Of a DNA stretch of 64,000 nt, positions 50,601 to 61,726 are shown one piece after another. The DNA comes from Prorocentrum cordatum (taxonomy: Eukaryota > Sar > Dinophyceae > Prorocentrales > Prorocentraceae). The number at the start of each line of letters is the position of its first letter. Positions within the stretch are counted from its first letter, which is position 1. The notes below the pieces were generated by a model that was not told the origin of the DNA, searched no databases, and was given only the letters and a program-made list of their open reading frames with translations. The DNA is taken from the NCBI GenBank assembly GCA_963575745.1, contig CAUYUJ010001311.1, positions 1 to 64,000 on the forward strand, written 5' to 3'. The position numbers were made by a program, and so were the translations under genes.

Positions 50601-53449
50601 AGAAGGTGCGCCCGTCGACGCCTCCGACGACGATTCCACCGTCTCGGCCCTCCCACGCGGAGGGCTGGAGGCTGCTACCCCCGTGCCTTGTCCGAAGGCC
50701 ACCGGGCGGTGAGTCCTGCGCCCGCGGCGAAGACCTTGACTGGGACCGATGACAGCCAGGGTCGGAGGGCCCGGACAGACTGCGTGCTCATTGACGCCGA
50801 AGGCAGACAACTAGTCACCAACGTTGTCCCCGTCCGCGATTTTCCTGCCAAGCGGGGATTGGGCATGGTGGTAACTACCTCTCTCTCTGGCTCTCTGCCT
50901 CTCTCTCTCTCTCTCTCGGTTGTTTTGCTGTTCCTTCTTCACTTCTTCATTGTTTTCATATCTCTCTCTCTCTCCATTTATCTCCCTCTCTCTCTCGACC
51001 TGGGCGTCGCGAGGTAACTGGCGAGAAGACTCGAGGCGGATATAACATAACCATTGGCCTATCAAGCCTTCGACCGCAATGAAGGGCGCGCCCTCGGCGG
51101 CGACTCCGCCGAGCATGTGAATCGCGCTCAAATGGGCGCGGCCAACGCCGCCGACGACGTTGACAATCAGGTCGATCTCGCCAATCAAGCGACGCACGAG
51201 CATCGCAACGAACCGCGCGCCAGAAGCCCGCCGCAATAACGCAACAAGCCAACCGCCAGCCACGGCGCATCGCCCATCTTCCGAGACGGCAGCGCGGCCC
51301 CACTGGAGAGCCCAATGCACGGCGCGACCAGCCAAGCTGCAGACGCACTGGGCAGATTTTCAAGGTGAACCAAATCGGATCCAGAATTAACAACAAAAAA
51401 AAACTTAGCTGCGGACCGCCAGCCCGCGGGCCACCGCCGCGCAAGCCCTTCAAACCTCTGGGACCACATCAATTCAGGAACGAAAAAACACACAGACACA
51501 ATTAATCGTCGATTCCCCAGAAAATATGGAACCATATGGGAAGTGGGGGGGAAGACAAAAAACCAGAACATACGGGAAAAGATTGGGAATCATGTTATTT
51601 GTGTGAATTTGTTTGTGTGTCCTTGGGCCCCTTGGATCAAAAGCACCTTGGCGGCTTCTCGCCGAACGGCTCCTGCCCACCAGCGTGATCGGGTCCACCC
51701 GCACCTGAAACCGCGACGAAACTCCCGACCGACCTGCCGCTCGAGAACCTCATGGCCTCCTCCGCTGCCCACTGGGAGGCGACATCCAACCGCTGACTGA
51801 AAGACCACCGCATCAAGGCTCAGCGCGGCCGCGCGCGAGCCAACGGCGGCGGTGGTGCTACTGAAAACTACGGGATCCAAACTGCCGAGAACTCCAGCGC
51901 CGTCTGACCCCGCACCCCCAACGACGGGCCGCCGCACGGACCGCCAAGCACCGACAGAAGACCCGCGCAGGAGGAAAAACATGGAGGAGCGGGACACGGA
52001 CTCCACCGCCGCGCAGAATGTTTCTACGACCGACAGCGACCGCGACAAAGACAATGCCCCGGTCCAGACGGGGCAATGCCGAGTCCTCGCGGACACCCAT
52101 GCCACGATTAAACTCGCCATCGAAGCATGGAAGCCCATCCTGGGCAGACACCTTGATGGAAAAGGCTGCAACGAGGAGATCTCCCCCAAACGGGAGGCAT
52201 TCGAAACGGAGTACTCCCCGAGCCGGCCGGCGCCAGCCGAGCCCTTGATTCTCGCGCGCAGAGATCCCATCCATCTCATCAGGACGAGACCAGCCGCCGT
52301 ATCTGGGGGCCTCAACTAGGGAAGCGAGCTCTATCCACCGACGATTTTCCCGACCCTGCGCTGAAATTCGCACAGGAACGCGGATCCTGGTGTATGCGGA
52401 ATCCTGGTGTATACATTTTCCGTTGCCTCCCCGGGACATCGGGGAAAACAGTATACACCACACCACCCCAGCGTCGTCCCCGACCCTAAAAAAATCGTGG
52501 GATTGAAAAAACAATCCGCCACTGGTAACGCATATGTTCCAGTTTCTGATCAACGGATGCACTCCCAAAGACGCCCTAGCGCTCCCCGTCGGCATCCTAT
52601 ACGCCACTTCGCCGCGGCGCCTCGCGCCGCGCAGGTGGGCGGGGGAGAAGCGCCTCGACCGCTCCTCTGCATCCCGCCACCCTCGCCTGCGCCGCGGTGC
52701 ACGCGAGCCCCCCGCGGACCACGGGCTTCCGTCCGCCGCCCGGGGAAATGCCGCTTCGCCGCGGCCTGGCACCCCGGAGAGCTCACTGGATCCACCCCGC
52801 CAGATGCGGCGCGGCGCGTCACGCTGCCATAGGGGGCGCCAGCGCAAAAATCTCGCCCCCCGCGCGCGGCCCCATCATCTGCCGCTGGCGGGCGCAGCTC
52901 TCGACGGACAGAAGCAGCGGACATCTGCGGAAACTTCGCACTCCTCGCTGGGTGCCCTGTGGACATCGCGCAAGTGAGGCGCCAGTCCTACGCTAACCAC
53001 AGCCGGCGCATCGGCGCGGGAGACGCCCGCCCCCCGGCCCTGCACCGACGGGCACCTCCATGGATGTTCAGTCTCACCGGGCGGCATGAAGCTTCTCGCG
53101 CGCGGGTGGACTATAAGCAGCAACGCAGGTGCGCCCTCCTGGTCGCTCAGCATCGGGCTCGTTGATGACAGCAACTCCACTGTCACAGCGGCAGAGGGCC
53201 CCCAGGCCTCACTCGACCAGACAGTTGTGTCTGACCGAATGCCTGGCCAGAAAATCCACCCGGGCAAAATCGCGGGGCCCTGGGCGCGGAATTTCACCGC
53301 CAGGTGAGTGCTCCTCACCTGAACTATGAGCCACCCGCGTGGAGCTAGTTGGCAGCTACATCCACGCGGCGCCGGCGGTCGACGACCCTCGCGCGATCAT
53401 CGAAGACGCGGCAGGCGCCGGGGTGAAGAAGGCGGTCAAATGACTCCCA
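47663..53449. other. long interval of repeats and GC-rich DNA, no confident gene
   Basis: 48005-48125 is a (GAG)n tract followed by GCCCCCAAGC units (48195-48290) related to the composite repeats. 48700-48840 on the + strand reads a Cys-rich segment (CHFCARHFWFSQQHGRTVPR, CEWC) that may be a zinc-binding remnant. 50880-51000 is CT-rich. ORFs at 49.6-50.8 and 51.8-52.3 kb are long because the DNA is GC-rich; their translations are Pro/Arg/Ala-rich without motifs. The region is plausibly a decayed retroelement upstream of the RNase H fragment at 54.3 kb. Confidence 0.35.
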
Positions 53450-55225
53450 CGCAGTGGGCGCCTCCATGAAGGCGCCTAATCGAGAGCCCGTGCGCTTCGG
53501 CCCGTTTTGGCCAGCACGTGCGCCACTGATGCGGACATTCGTTCAAGCCCCCTGCGCCGAGGCGCAGAACCTGTGCAGCAACGCCGCGTTTGCCACCAAC
53601 GTCTGGTTCACAGGACGACCCTGGATTTCAGAGCGGGTACTCGACGCCCTGGTCGCTCGGGGCCGCGCGTTCGAACTCGGCGCATTCGTGCAAAGAGAAG
53701 CGCTTAGAGGTCTCAGCGCCAAAGACGAGGAGCTACATGGGTATGCGCAATATTTCCAAGGGGGCGGGCATGTCGGCGCAGCGTTGCAGACCGTTGCCCA
53801 ACTCGAATGCACGTGGCCACATTCGCGACCTTGTGCTTACCTACGTGCTGCAATCTGGGTTTTTCACACTCGCGCTTCCGGCGGCGCAGCGGCGAGCATT
53901 CCTCCGCCGCGCCCGAGCCGCCAAGCGAGACCAAGGCACCGTCGTTGCAGTCGGGCAGGCACTTGACTACTTTGCCAACGCAAGGCTCCCCAGAACCAAC
54001 AGGGGTGCCAAATGCGACGCCCTGCGATTCGGCCCCCTCTGCAATTGCCTCTGCGGGGGCGACTGCGCCCAGAAGAAGAAATTGACGGCTGGCAATTAGG
54101 CCGACCCATCTCCCCAGCGAAGATGGCGCGACCATGAAGAGGAAACGCAGAGGCACGCGGCGCGGAGATGCCCTCGCCGCGGGGCCAAAAAGGACCGACC
54201 TCAAACCATGGCCGCTGAACGACAACGGCAAACGACAACGGCAAGCTCTCCCACCGCACACTAAACACTGCGGTCGGCTGGGCGAGGACCCCGGCCCCCT
54301 TGACCCACAGTCCGCCCAAACCGACGAGGGGCCCCCGCGGCCCATCCCTGGACCTCCACCAGAGGGAACTGAAGGGGGCCCGCACCTTGACTACACCAAT
54401 GACCTGGGAGCCCGATGGGTCCATGCGGCCGCGGACGGCGCCTGGTCTCACCAAGCCCGCCCTTTCCGGGCCAGGATGGGTTTGGGAGCGTACTGCAGCC
54501 CAAACCGCCGGCACTACCTTTTCTGCCCGCGTGCGCGGTCTGGCGCAGTCTGCGCAACGGGCCGAAACGCTTGCCATGCTTCGCCTCGTCGCCGCGGCTG
54601 CACGACTGGTGCGTGCGTCCGTCGACAACCAGGCGGTCGTGGACGGACTCGAAAGCTTTCTCAAGGGCGCTCCGCCGCAGCGCGTGGGGCCCGAAGCGGG
54701 CTTCTCGCAGTAACTCCACTGGGCTCTTCCGGACAAGCCCGACTTGTTTAAAGTCAACAAGGTGGGATGTCATCTGGGGGGCACGGCGCCGACGAAAGGC
54801 GCGCCATTCCCATCGCTGGAGCTTTCATCCGCCACGCTGAAGAACTCGCCACCTCGGGCGCGCGGTTCCACATTGTCCCACAAGACCAGGTAGACGCTGC
54901 CGAATGGCGACGCAAGTTTCCCGCGGTCCTTCATATCACGGCCGTCGCTATATACGATCGGAGACATCGGACGCCCCTCTTGCCTCGCAGCAGGGCCGAG
55001 CCCGCTCGCCATCGGCAACGGGGGGGGGCAGGGCACAAGCGCTCAAAGAGGACCACCCCCGCAGGGCGGCCCACGAAGCCCACGCTACTCCGACGAACCC
55101 GACGACCCTTGGTCGCCGCAACCGGACGATTTCGAAAAGGGGTGACCTCCACCCTCTCGGACTCGGAGCCTCGCAAAAAGACGGCGGAACCAACGACCTC
55201 CCTCCGCATAGCCGCTTTCTAAGCG
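53450..55225 (+). mobile_element. retroelement fragment with RNase H-like domain
   Basis: The + strand frame 54300-54713 reads WEPDGSMRPR, then ARVRGLAQSAQRAETLAMLR and VRASVDNQAVVDGL. This gives the Asp (DGS), Glu (RAE) and Asp (DNQ) spacing of type-I RNase H as found at the C-terminus of dinoflagellate LINE-type elements. It stops at 54711-54713. A shifted frame downstream (54767-55222) reads AFIRHAEELATSGARFHIVP and could be its continuation. Upstream, 53454-53966 is open (MRTFVQAPCAEAQNLCSNAA ...) but without RT motifs. No palm domain is present, so the element is partial. Confidence 0.45.
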
Positions 55226-55327
55226 AAGACAAAGCAGTCGAGGGCCACCCCGACGCGCTCAGCCATGCAAGCTCTCTCTCTCTCTCTCTCACTCTCTCTC
55301 TCTTGCATTATTTATCTCCCTGATTTT

Positions 55328-55379
<52 letters not shown>

Positions 55380-56505
55380 CCTCTCGGTCAGACGACGACC
55401 GCCCAGGGGCGTCAGAGCCCAGCGGGCACCCCGAACTCTCTCCTCACCCCCCCGCCCCACGCGGCCCACCAGGGTTCCGACGGGATTGGGCGCGAGGCTG
55501 GGGATGACGGCCTACCATCGCGTCACCGGTACCACCCAACGTATGGGCCGTGGGCAAGCCCTCACGCATCATCTCACTGCGGCGAACACTCAGCACGAAT
55601 GGGGACCGCGAGACCACTCTAATCGCCTGCATCCACGCGCTCCACCAGCGAGCCAACCAGCTGGCGCCCCCCCTCCACCAAATCCAGGCACGGTCAACCC
55701 CGCTGCTAGACAGGTTCCAGCGAACGCGACAGGCTTGGACTGGTCAGCATCAGGCCTCAATTCGGGCGTCCATCCACGGCAACCTCCAAGCTTTCATCAA
55801 CGCTCGGCGTGTGACACACCCGTGCTAGCACCCCTCCCCAGCATCGGGCCGCGCGAACAATTGCCACCTGCTCCGCCGCCTGCTCTCGTGGACCGCTGGG
55901 GGGGATGCCCCAAGACAGTGCACCGTCACTTTTCCCATACTCCGCAGTGCGCACGCCAGCGCGCGTGGGAGGCGGCGCTTCTGCCACGGGTGTCCGAACA
56001 AACTCTTGGGTCTGGATCGCCGCGTAGCGCTTTGCGTTCCAGTCGGGACCACCTTCGGTGGCGGCCAAGAGGGGGGCGTCCAAGAGGGGGGGGGGCGCAA
56101 TCATGGCCGCCGACGCGTGCGCGGCCCAGGGGGAGGGCCACGAACGCAATGAAATAAGAAGATGCGCCATGAAATCTGAGGAGATATCATGGCCCACGCC
56201 ATGATATCCAACCCCCCCTAATCATCACCCTCCCCTTGGCCGCCCCCGATAGGGTGGCCGGATCGCCGCGTAGGCTTTCCAGCCGGGGCCACCGAGGAGG
56301 CCGCGCCAGGGAAGGAGTCATTCCAGCACCCCTGTTTCGCACGCGGCGCCTCCCGCTCTGTAAGGAAGGCCTGCGCGGCACTCGTAGCCACGGGGCCTGG
56401 CGAATGTCGGCTCGTCGAACAGTCGCGATCTCTCCCTTTCTCTCTTTCTGTCTCTTTCCCTCTCCCTCTCTCTATATATCTTGTTTGTTGTCTTGTGCTG
56501 TTGTT

Positions 56506-56560
<55 letters not shown>

Positions 56561-56990
56561 AACCGAAGGCTCCGACAGTTAACCCCTCCCTGAAATGTTG
56601 GTAGCTTGCGCGCGGCCTCCAGGATGGCCACCGCAAAGGGGGGAGTTCGGGAATCACGCGCCCCTTGTTCCCCAAAAGCTCCCGAGACGGCACGAACGGC
56701 TACGAATACCACCTCTCGGGACGCAGACAAGATAGCGAAAGAGGCCCTCGAGACGGCCTGGCGGCGCCCGCCGTGGCCCAGGAGGGCCCCAAATATGCCC
56801 CAGAAGGCCATCGAGATGCCAGCAAGAGGACCCCATTCCCCCCGAGAACCCGCCAAGACTCGATAGGCCTTCAACAACGATTGCTTAATAGTGTCCTTTG
56901 AGGACTGAGTAGATAGTGTTGTTCTCTCTCTCTCTCTCTTCTTTTCTCTATGCTGATGTGTTGTCGTGTTTAGTGTTTATGAAGTGTTCG

Positions 56991-57026
<36 letters not shown>

Positions 57027-57180
57027 TTATATCAATCTTGTTATCTATGTGTGTCTCTCTCTCTCTCTCTTGTTTGTTTGTGTGTTCTCTCTCTCTCTCT
57101 CTCTGGCTCTCGCGTATGGTCCTCCCGATGCTCTTCCGTCTCTTCCCCGTTCTCCTTATGATCAACCAGATGAGACCAGA
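55226..57180. repeat. CT microsatellites, a perfect hairpin, and a short GCCCAAGA-type block
   Basis: (CT)n lies at about 55270-55390, 56430-56560 and 56910-57110. 56183-56208 is a perfect hairpin (GATATCATGGC-CCAC-GCCATGATATC). GGATCGCCGCGTAG followed by a TTCCAG phrase is duplicated at about 56018 and 56262. 56605-56865 carries CGAGACGGC/CCAGGAGGGCC units related to the composite repeats. No gene seen. Confidence 0.7.
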
Positions 57181-57660
57181 CCATATCACAAAGGACCTGG
57201 CACGACTAGACCAATCCAGATAATAGCCGACCATACCAGACCAAACCAAACATAACCAGACCTTGCCCCATGCCGTGCAAGGTAATCGCAAACCGGACAA
57301 GAACAGCAGCGGAGAAGAACAATGATAAGCATGCACGCATATGTTGCCCTCCCATCTACCATGTGGCCCCCCTCCAACTCGCTTCCTCCAAATATTCCGT
57401 GCCTTCCAAGCCACCACATCCTCCTTTCCTCCAATCCTCCATCCCTCCACCCGCGCTGTCTTCTCGTTCTCGTGCTCCTGCTGGTCTTCCTTCTTCTCGC
57501 GCTCCACCTCCTACTCACCTTCATGTTTCTCCCTAGCCTCTATAAGTCTTCAGGACCGCCCCGCGAATGGAACAAACTTAAATGTTCGAGAACCTTCTTG
57601 ACGGACCAGGGTCCCACCAATAGTGGAAAATGCTACCGGAGAAAAATTCCCATCATGATC
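57181..57660. repeat. ACCAGACC degenerate repeat and unstructured flank
   Basis: 57170-57265 contains repeated GACCAGACCA/ACCATACCAGACC phrases. 57266-57660 has C-rich patches and no gene. Confidence 0.5.
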
Positions 57661-57664
57661 TGTT

Positions 57665-57907
57665 TAGGGCCATAGCGCTATGGGGCTGTAGGGCTATAGG
57701 GCTGTAAGGCTCTGGGGCTGTAGGGCTATAGGGCTATAGGGCTAGAAGGCTATAAGCTTATAGGGCTAGAGGGCTATAGGGCTATAGGGCTATAGGGCTA
57801 TTAGGGCTATAAGGCTCTAGGGCTCTAGGGCTCTAGGGCTGTAGGGCTTTAGTGTTATAGGGCTATAAGGCTATAAGGCCATAAGGCTATAGGACTATAG
57901 GGCTACA
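57665..57907. repeat. 9-bp minisatellite GGGCTATAG
   Basis: About 26 tandem copies of GGGCTATAG with variants (GGGCTGTAG, AGGCTATAA, GGGCTCTAG). Confidence 0.95.
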
Positions 57908-58227
57908 GCGACACCGGGTACCCAGGCACCCTGGCGTGCCGCCGAAATCGGCGCCAAACCTCACCTGACCATACGAATCCGCTAGGACCCCTACAGAGGC
58001 AAGCTCTGATTTGGGAGTAACGGCTTCTGGGCGGCAAACGCCGCACGACGAGATGAAGGAGGAGATTGCGAGCATCGCTTTCGGGGGAGAATGTGGCGAT
58101 CTAGATTGCAATCCTCTTACAAACGTGCTCACAATTCCTCTTCCGCGCAGGGTAGCCCAAGGAGCACTATTCCCTGGGAGGCAAAAAACAACATGATCCA
58201 ACCCGCCCAGCAACAGCGGGAAAATTA
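57908..58227. other. non-repetitive spacer, weak ORFs only
   Basis: 58011-58196 (+) reads TPHDEMKEEIASIAFGGECG and the opposite strand is open too. Neither has boundary or domain support. Confidence 0.35.
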
Positions 58228-58377
58228 TCTCCGCCGCGACGACGACGATTACGACTACGACTACAATTGCGACTACGATTGCGACTACAAACGCGTCTAC
58301 GATTACAATAGCGGCTACGCTCACGATTACAACCACGACTACAACCACGACTACAATCGCGACTACAACCAACACCC
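58228..58377. repeat. 9-bp repeat CGACTACAA
   Basis: About 16 units of GACTACAAN/CGACTACGA. On the + strand they are open and would encode (D/H/R)YN and DY tripeptides. Confidence 0.9.
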
Positions 58378-58589
58378 CTGATTGCCATTTCAACCCTCAT
58401 GAGAGGATGCTCGCAAACCCTCTTGCGTGTATCTTAGCCCGAACAGATTACTCCCCCCCCCGATGAGGAGATCCCCACTATTGTCCAGCCAGCCAAATTA
58501 TATAAGGTGAATGATGTCCACCGCGACGACGACGACGACGACGACAACGAAGACGAAAACGACGAAGACGACGATACGATAACGACCAC

Positions 58590-59055
58590 GAGGAGAAGCA
58601 AGATGAGGCGGAGGAGGAGGAGCAGCATGAGTAGGAAGAGGAGGAAGATGAGGAGGAGGAGAAGGAGGAGGAGGAGGAGGAGGAGGAGGAGAAGGAGCAG
58701 GAGTAGGAGGAGAGAGGGAGGAGGAGGAGGAGGAGGAGGAGGAGGAGGCGGAGGAAGAGGAGGAGGAGGACCAGTGTAAACCCAACAGCCATCAACGATG
58801 TTGGAATGCACCCTCCCGCCACCCTCCCTCCAATCTCCCTCTTCACAGGCCCCTAGAACGGTTCATTTCCACTGAGGGAACTGCCTCGTTGGAAGACAAC
58901 CGTTTGAAGACCCTGAAGCATGCCAAAACATTGTTTTCGGGATTCCAGCGCCACGGATCAGCCTGACTGTTGCGTTTTGACGATCCGGGATCGCACCAGA
59001 ACACGGTTCTTGGGATTTCAACAAAGCGAATCAATCCGTAACCATTTTGGCTCAA
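58590..59055 (+). repeat. GAG tract, conserved spacer and B-family units (third copy)
   Basis: (GAG)n at about 58600-58772, then CCATCAACGATGTTGGAATG (58790) and a CCTCGTTGGAAGACAACCG phrase (58881), then B units (TTCGGGATTCCAGCGCCACG; TTCTTGGGATTTCAACAAAG) to about 59050. Same order and orientation as 39520-39860. Confidence 0.7.
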
Positions 59056-59199
59056 GGCCATGGAGAACCCGACGACCGCGAGTCGTTCGCGGCGCTCTGA
59101 GCGCGAGGGTCTCTGCGCTTTGGGCCAGTGCACTTCGTGTTTCAGCTCCCTGCTTTCACGGCGCGGAGGCGCAGCCCCTCGGCCAGCGCGGCAGTGGCC

Positions 59200-60363
59200 A
59201 TGGCGAGGTCCCCGCGCGGCGGTGGCAGCAGCAGGCGCAGCAAGTCCTACTGGATGTGCAGCTGCGGAGGATGGAACTGGGATTGGCGCGCCTCGTGCCT
59301 CGGCTGTGGGTATGCGGCCCCGCCTTGGGCGATGGGAACGCCCCCAGCCAAGGCGAGGCCCAAGGCAGACAAGGACGGCTGGGTGGATCAGCCACGTGGG
59401 CGCCGTGCCCAGAGGCAGGCCCGCGGCGCGGCCTCGCGGGCAGCCTCCACCAAGTCGCAGACCTCGGCGTCGGCGGCGAGTGGGACGCCCAGCGGTGGAG
59501 GCGCCACGGCGATCGAGAGGCTCCAGGCGGCAGTCGAGCAGCTCGAGGCACTGCAGGCCGAGCCGCCTGACGGAGTGGACGGCTGCTTCACCGACGTCGT
59601 GGCCAGCCAGCTGGAGGCGAAGCGCGCCGAGCTGGCCAGGGCCCAAAAGGCGGCAGCGGAGCAGAAGGCCTCCTCCCTGCCACGGGCGACGCGGCTCCAC
59701 AGGGAGGCGAACGCCATCAGCAAGGGTGAGAAGCGGCTCCGGGCAGCCCGCCTGGAGCTCGAGCAGAAGCAGGAGGCGCGCAACCTCGTCGAGACCCAGC
59801 TCCAGAAGGCCCAGGAGGAGCTCGCGGAGCTCGACGCGGAGGTTGAGGAGGCGAGCCGTGCGCTCCAGGTTCTCGAGGAGGCAGCCCGCGAGGAGGCGGA
59901 GGCGCTGCGCTGCCAGCGCGCAGCCGAGTGGACAGGAGCCAGCCAGGTGCCAGGACTCCTCATGCAGCTGGAGAAGTTGCCAGAGGCTTGGGGCTCCAGC
60001 AACTTCGAGGTGGCTTGGGCAGCCATCCGCGCCCAGGTGGAGGCCGTGCGGGCGCAGCTCGAGGGGGCCCCAGTGGCCCCCAAGCGTGCGCCGTGGGCTG
60101 AGTCCTGCCCCATGGAGGAAATCAGCAGCGACGATGGCGATCTCGCTGACGGCGGCGGCCCCTGGCAGCCTCAGCCAGCCGCGGAGCGAGGCCAAGCCGA
60201 GCGGGGCGGCAAAGCGCTGGGCGAGTGGCCGACGGTGGCCCAGGCATGCAAGCGGGAGCTGGCTGCAGAGGCAGCGGACCTGGCTCCTCTGGCTTCTCGT
60301 CCTACTGGCAGGTCCGCTGGGAGCCGCGTCGGAGGAGTGCAGCCAGGGCCAGCGAGTGCCTAG
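59200..60363 (+). CDS. coiled-coil protein with zinc-finger-like N-terminus (frame 1 of a three-frame coding region)
   Basis: ATG 59200 is the first methionine in a frame otherwise open from 59128 via GTG. TAG is at 60361-60363 (387 aa). Residues 17-38 (YWMCSCGGWNWDWRASCLGC-GY) resemble a RanBP2-type zinc finger with Cys 20, 22, 33 and 36, although the first pair is C-x-C rather than C-x2-C. Residues ~60-105 are Ser/Ala-rich. Residues ~110-250 are a strong coiled coil (AIERLQAAVEQLEALQAE; LVETQLQKAQEELAELDAEV). The remainder is Pro/Glu-rich. Codon bias is strongly dinoflagellate-like. Coding character appears to pass to the +1 frame near 60240-60290, before the formal stop. I judge it a gag/ORF1-like protein of a mobile element rather than a host gene, without certainty. 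It lies on the strand opposite the lyase gene and inside its intron. Confidence 0.5.
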   Translation: MARSPRGGGSSRRSKSYWMCSCGGWNWDWRASCLGCGYAAPPWAMGTPPAKARPKADKDGWVDQPRGRRAQRQARGAASRAASTKSQTSASAASGTPSGGGATAIERLQAAVEQLEALQAEPPDGVDGCFTDVVASQLEAKRAELARAQKAAAEQKASSLPRATRLHREANAISKGEKRLRAARLELEQKQEARNLVETQLQKAQEELAELDAEVEEASRALQVLEEAAREEAEALRCQRAAEWTGASQVPGLLMQLEKLPEAWGSSNFEVAWAAIRAQVEAVRAQLEGAPVAPKRAPWAESCPMEEISSDDGDLADGGGPWQPQPAAERGQAERGGKALGEWPTVAQACKRELAAEAADLAPLASRPTGRSAGSRVGGVQPGPASA

Positions 60364-61726
60364 CGAGACCTGTGCGGCGGGCCTGCGCCTGCATGAGTGC
60401 GGCCGCGCCGAGATCGTCGAGAGCGACTTGGTGGAGTTCCACGGCATAGGCGTCATCGACCCGCCCGGGTACCTAGAGCACGCTGCAGGGCCCAGCTGGG
60501 TCCTCTGCCTCCTGGCCGCTGTGGAGAACGTGGTCGGGGCCCTCGAGTTCGGCGCTAGCGAGTGGAGCGACCCCATGGGCAGAGCAGGCGCACCTGGGCT
60601 TCCCGAGACGTTGGCCAGGATTGCGGATCCGCAGCAGCCAGCCGAGCAGCCACTCAGGGCTCCTGCTCAGGGACGGGAGGCGGCAGCAGCCAGGTGCGCT
60701 ATGGCCGCCACTGGGGTGCGCTGTGCTGTGCCCGTCGACGCGGTGGTGCGGACCCAGGGGAGCGTCGACTGGTGCCTCGAGTCGGAGTGGAGCATGGTCG
60801 CGGACCTCGGCGACGAGTTCGATCCCATGTTCCTCGAGCCTCGGGCGATGAGCTCAGTTGCAAGCTCGTGTGCTCTGCAGGCCTTCAACCGCCATGAGAG
60901 GCGGAACCTCTACTGCAGCCCCCTCTTGCTTCGGCTGTTGTTCGGGGACGCCATCGGGCAGCTGCTCGGGCCAGGAATCGAGCAGTACGTGAAGGCGCGG
61001 CACGCGCGAGGTGCCTCCTTTCCCAACGCACTCGGGACGAAGCGTATCTGGAGGCTTCGACGGCCAGTTGTTGTTGGCAGGCACATCGGCAAGCAGTACT
61101 TCGATGGCTCGGTCTTGAGCAGCGAAGGGCTCCCTCCTGCTGGCGGGATCGGCCAGGAGCAGGCCGCTGCGGCAGCGGAGCCCCCGCAGGCTGGTGAGGC
61201 CCTCGGCGGCGGCGCTCCAGCCACGCGGCAGCGTCTGGAGGACGGCCGCTCGACGGGGAGCAGCACGGCCGCCCTCTCGGCCACCGCTGTCGCCTTCAGC
61301 GTCCTGGGGCACGTGCTCAGCTATGCCTGCGCGGGCGAAGGTGGGGACACCCAGGAGATAGTGGCGTGCTCCAAGCGTGGCGCCTACAAGGTGCTGGGCA
61401 GCCACGCGGGAGGCAAGTCTCGTCTGAAGGTGCAGTGCCCAGGGCCCAGCTACCTGACCAACAAGTCAGGCAGGAACCAGCGCAGCCTGTGGGAGCGAGG
61501 GCTCCATCCTGGAGGCAGGCCTCGGGCGGACAAGCAGAGAGTGAGAGCAGAGGGCATCCCTGTCTTGCGCTCGCAAGGGGCAGTGCCAGGACACGCCCAG
61601 GAGCGCTACCTGGAGTGGCTCGGCATGGAGGCGGAGCCTGCAGGCGGAGCCTGCAGGCGGAGCCTCTGCCGCGGCCAGCAGTTCTGGCAGCGGCCCAGCG
61701 GCTCCAGCGGCAGCGCAGGCAGTTGA
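60134..61726 (+). CDS. hypothetical protein with a hydrophobic segment (frame 2, overlaps the preceding ORF by 230 nt)
   Basis: The frame is open from well upstream. ATG 60134 is one possible start, inside the preceding ORF. TGA is at 61724-61726 (530 aa). A hydrophobic stretch TWLLWLLVLLAGPLGAASEE lies around residues 45-65 and looks like a signal anchor. Then come CAAGLRLHECGRAEIVESDL, SWVLCLLAAVENVVGALEFG, WCLESEWSMVADLGDEFDPM and FNRHERRNLYCSPLLLRLLF. Near the end, SKRGAYKVLGSHAGGKSRLK and QCPGPSYLTN resemble the Cys-Pro-Gly module seen in multicopy dinoflagellate ORFs. No enzyme motif is recognised. The +1 offset from the upstream ORF could be a real frameshift site, an unrecognised intron, or an indel. 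Confidence 0.45.
   Translation: MAISLTAAAPGSLSQPRSEAKPSGAAKRWASGRRWPRHASGSWLQRQRTWLLWLLVLLAGPLGAASEECSQGQRVPSETCAAGLRLHECGRAEIVESDLVEFHGIGVIDPPGYLEHAAGPSWVLCLLAAVENVVGALEFGASEWSDPMGRAGAPGLPETLARIADPQQPAEQPLRAPAQGREAAAARCAMAATGVRCAVPVDAVVRTQGSVDWCLESEWSMVADLGDEFDPMFLEPRAMSSVASSCALQAFNRHERRNLYCSPLLLRLLFGDAIGQLLGPGIEQYVKARHARGASFPNALGTKRIWRLRRPVVVGRHIGKQYFDGSVLSSEGLPPAGGIGQEQAAAAAEPPQAGEALGGGAPATRQRLEDGRSTGSSTAALSATAVAFSVLGHVLSYACAGEGGDTQEIVACSKRGAYKVLGSHAGGKSRLKVQCPGPSYLTNKSGRNQRSLWERGLHPGGRPRADKQRVRAEGIPVLRSQGAVPGHAQERYLEWLGMEAEPAGGACRRSLCRGQQFWQRPSGSSGSAGS

Noticed and set aside
49622-51017. 312-codon minus and 288-codon plus ORFs
   Set aside because: They overlap one another in GC-rich DNA; the translations are Pro/Ala/Arg/Gly-rich and the plus ORF ends in a CT microsatellite. 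No motif or boundary support.
56183-56208. Perfect 11-bp-arm hairpin as a transcription terminator
   Set aside because: There is no gene end nearby and no reason to expect a hairpin terminator in a eukaryotic nuclear genome; recorded only as a repeat feature.
59060-60133. Upstream part of the 888-codon + strand open frame (frame 2)
   Set aside because: Before about 60134 this frame gives Arg/Ser-rich text while frame 1 gives an ordered zinc-finger and coiled-coil protein, so frame 1 is the coding one there.
58843-60576. 577-codon minus-strand ORF opposite the 59.2-kb gene
   Set aside because: It is antisense to GC-rich coding sequence with strong third-position bias, which typically leaves the opposite strand open. 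Its translation lacks motifs and has poor composition.
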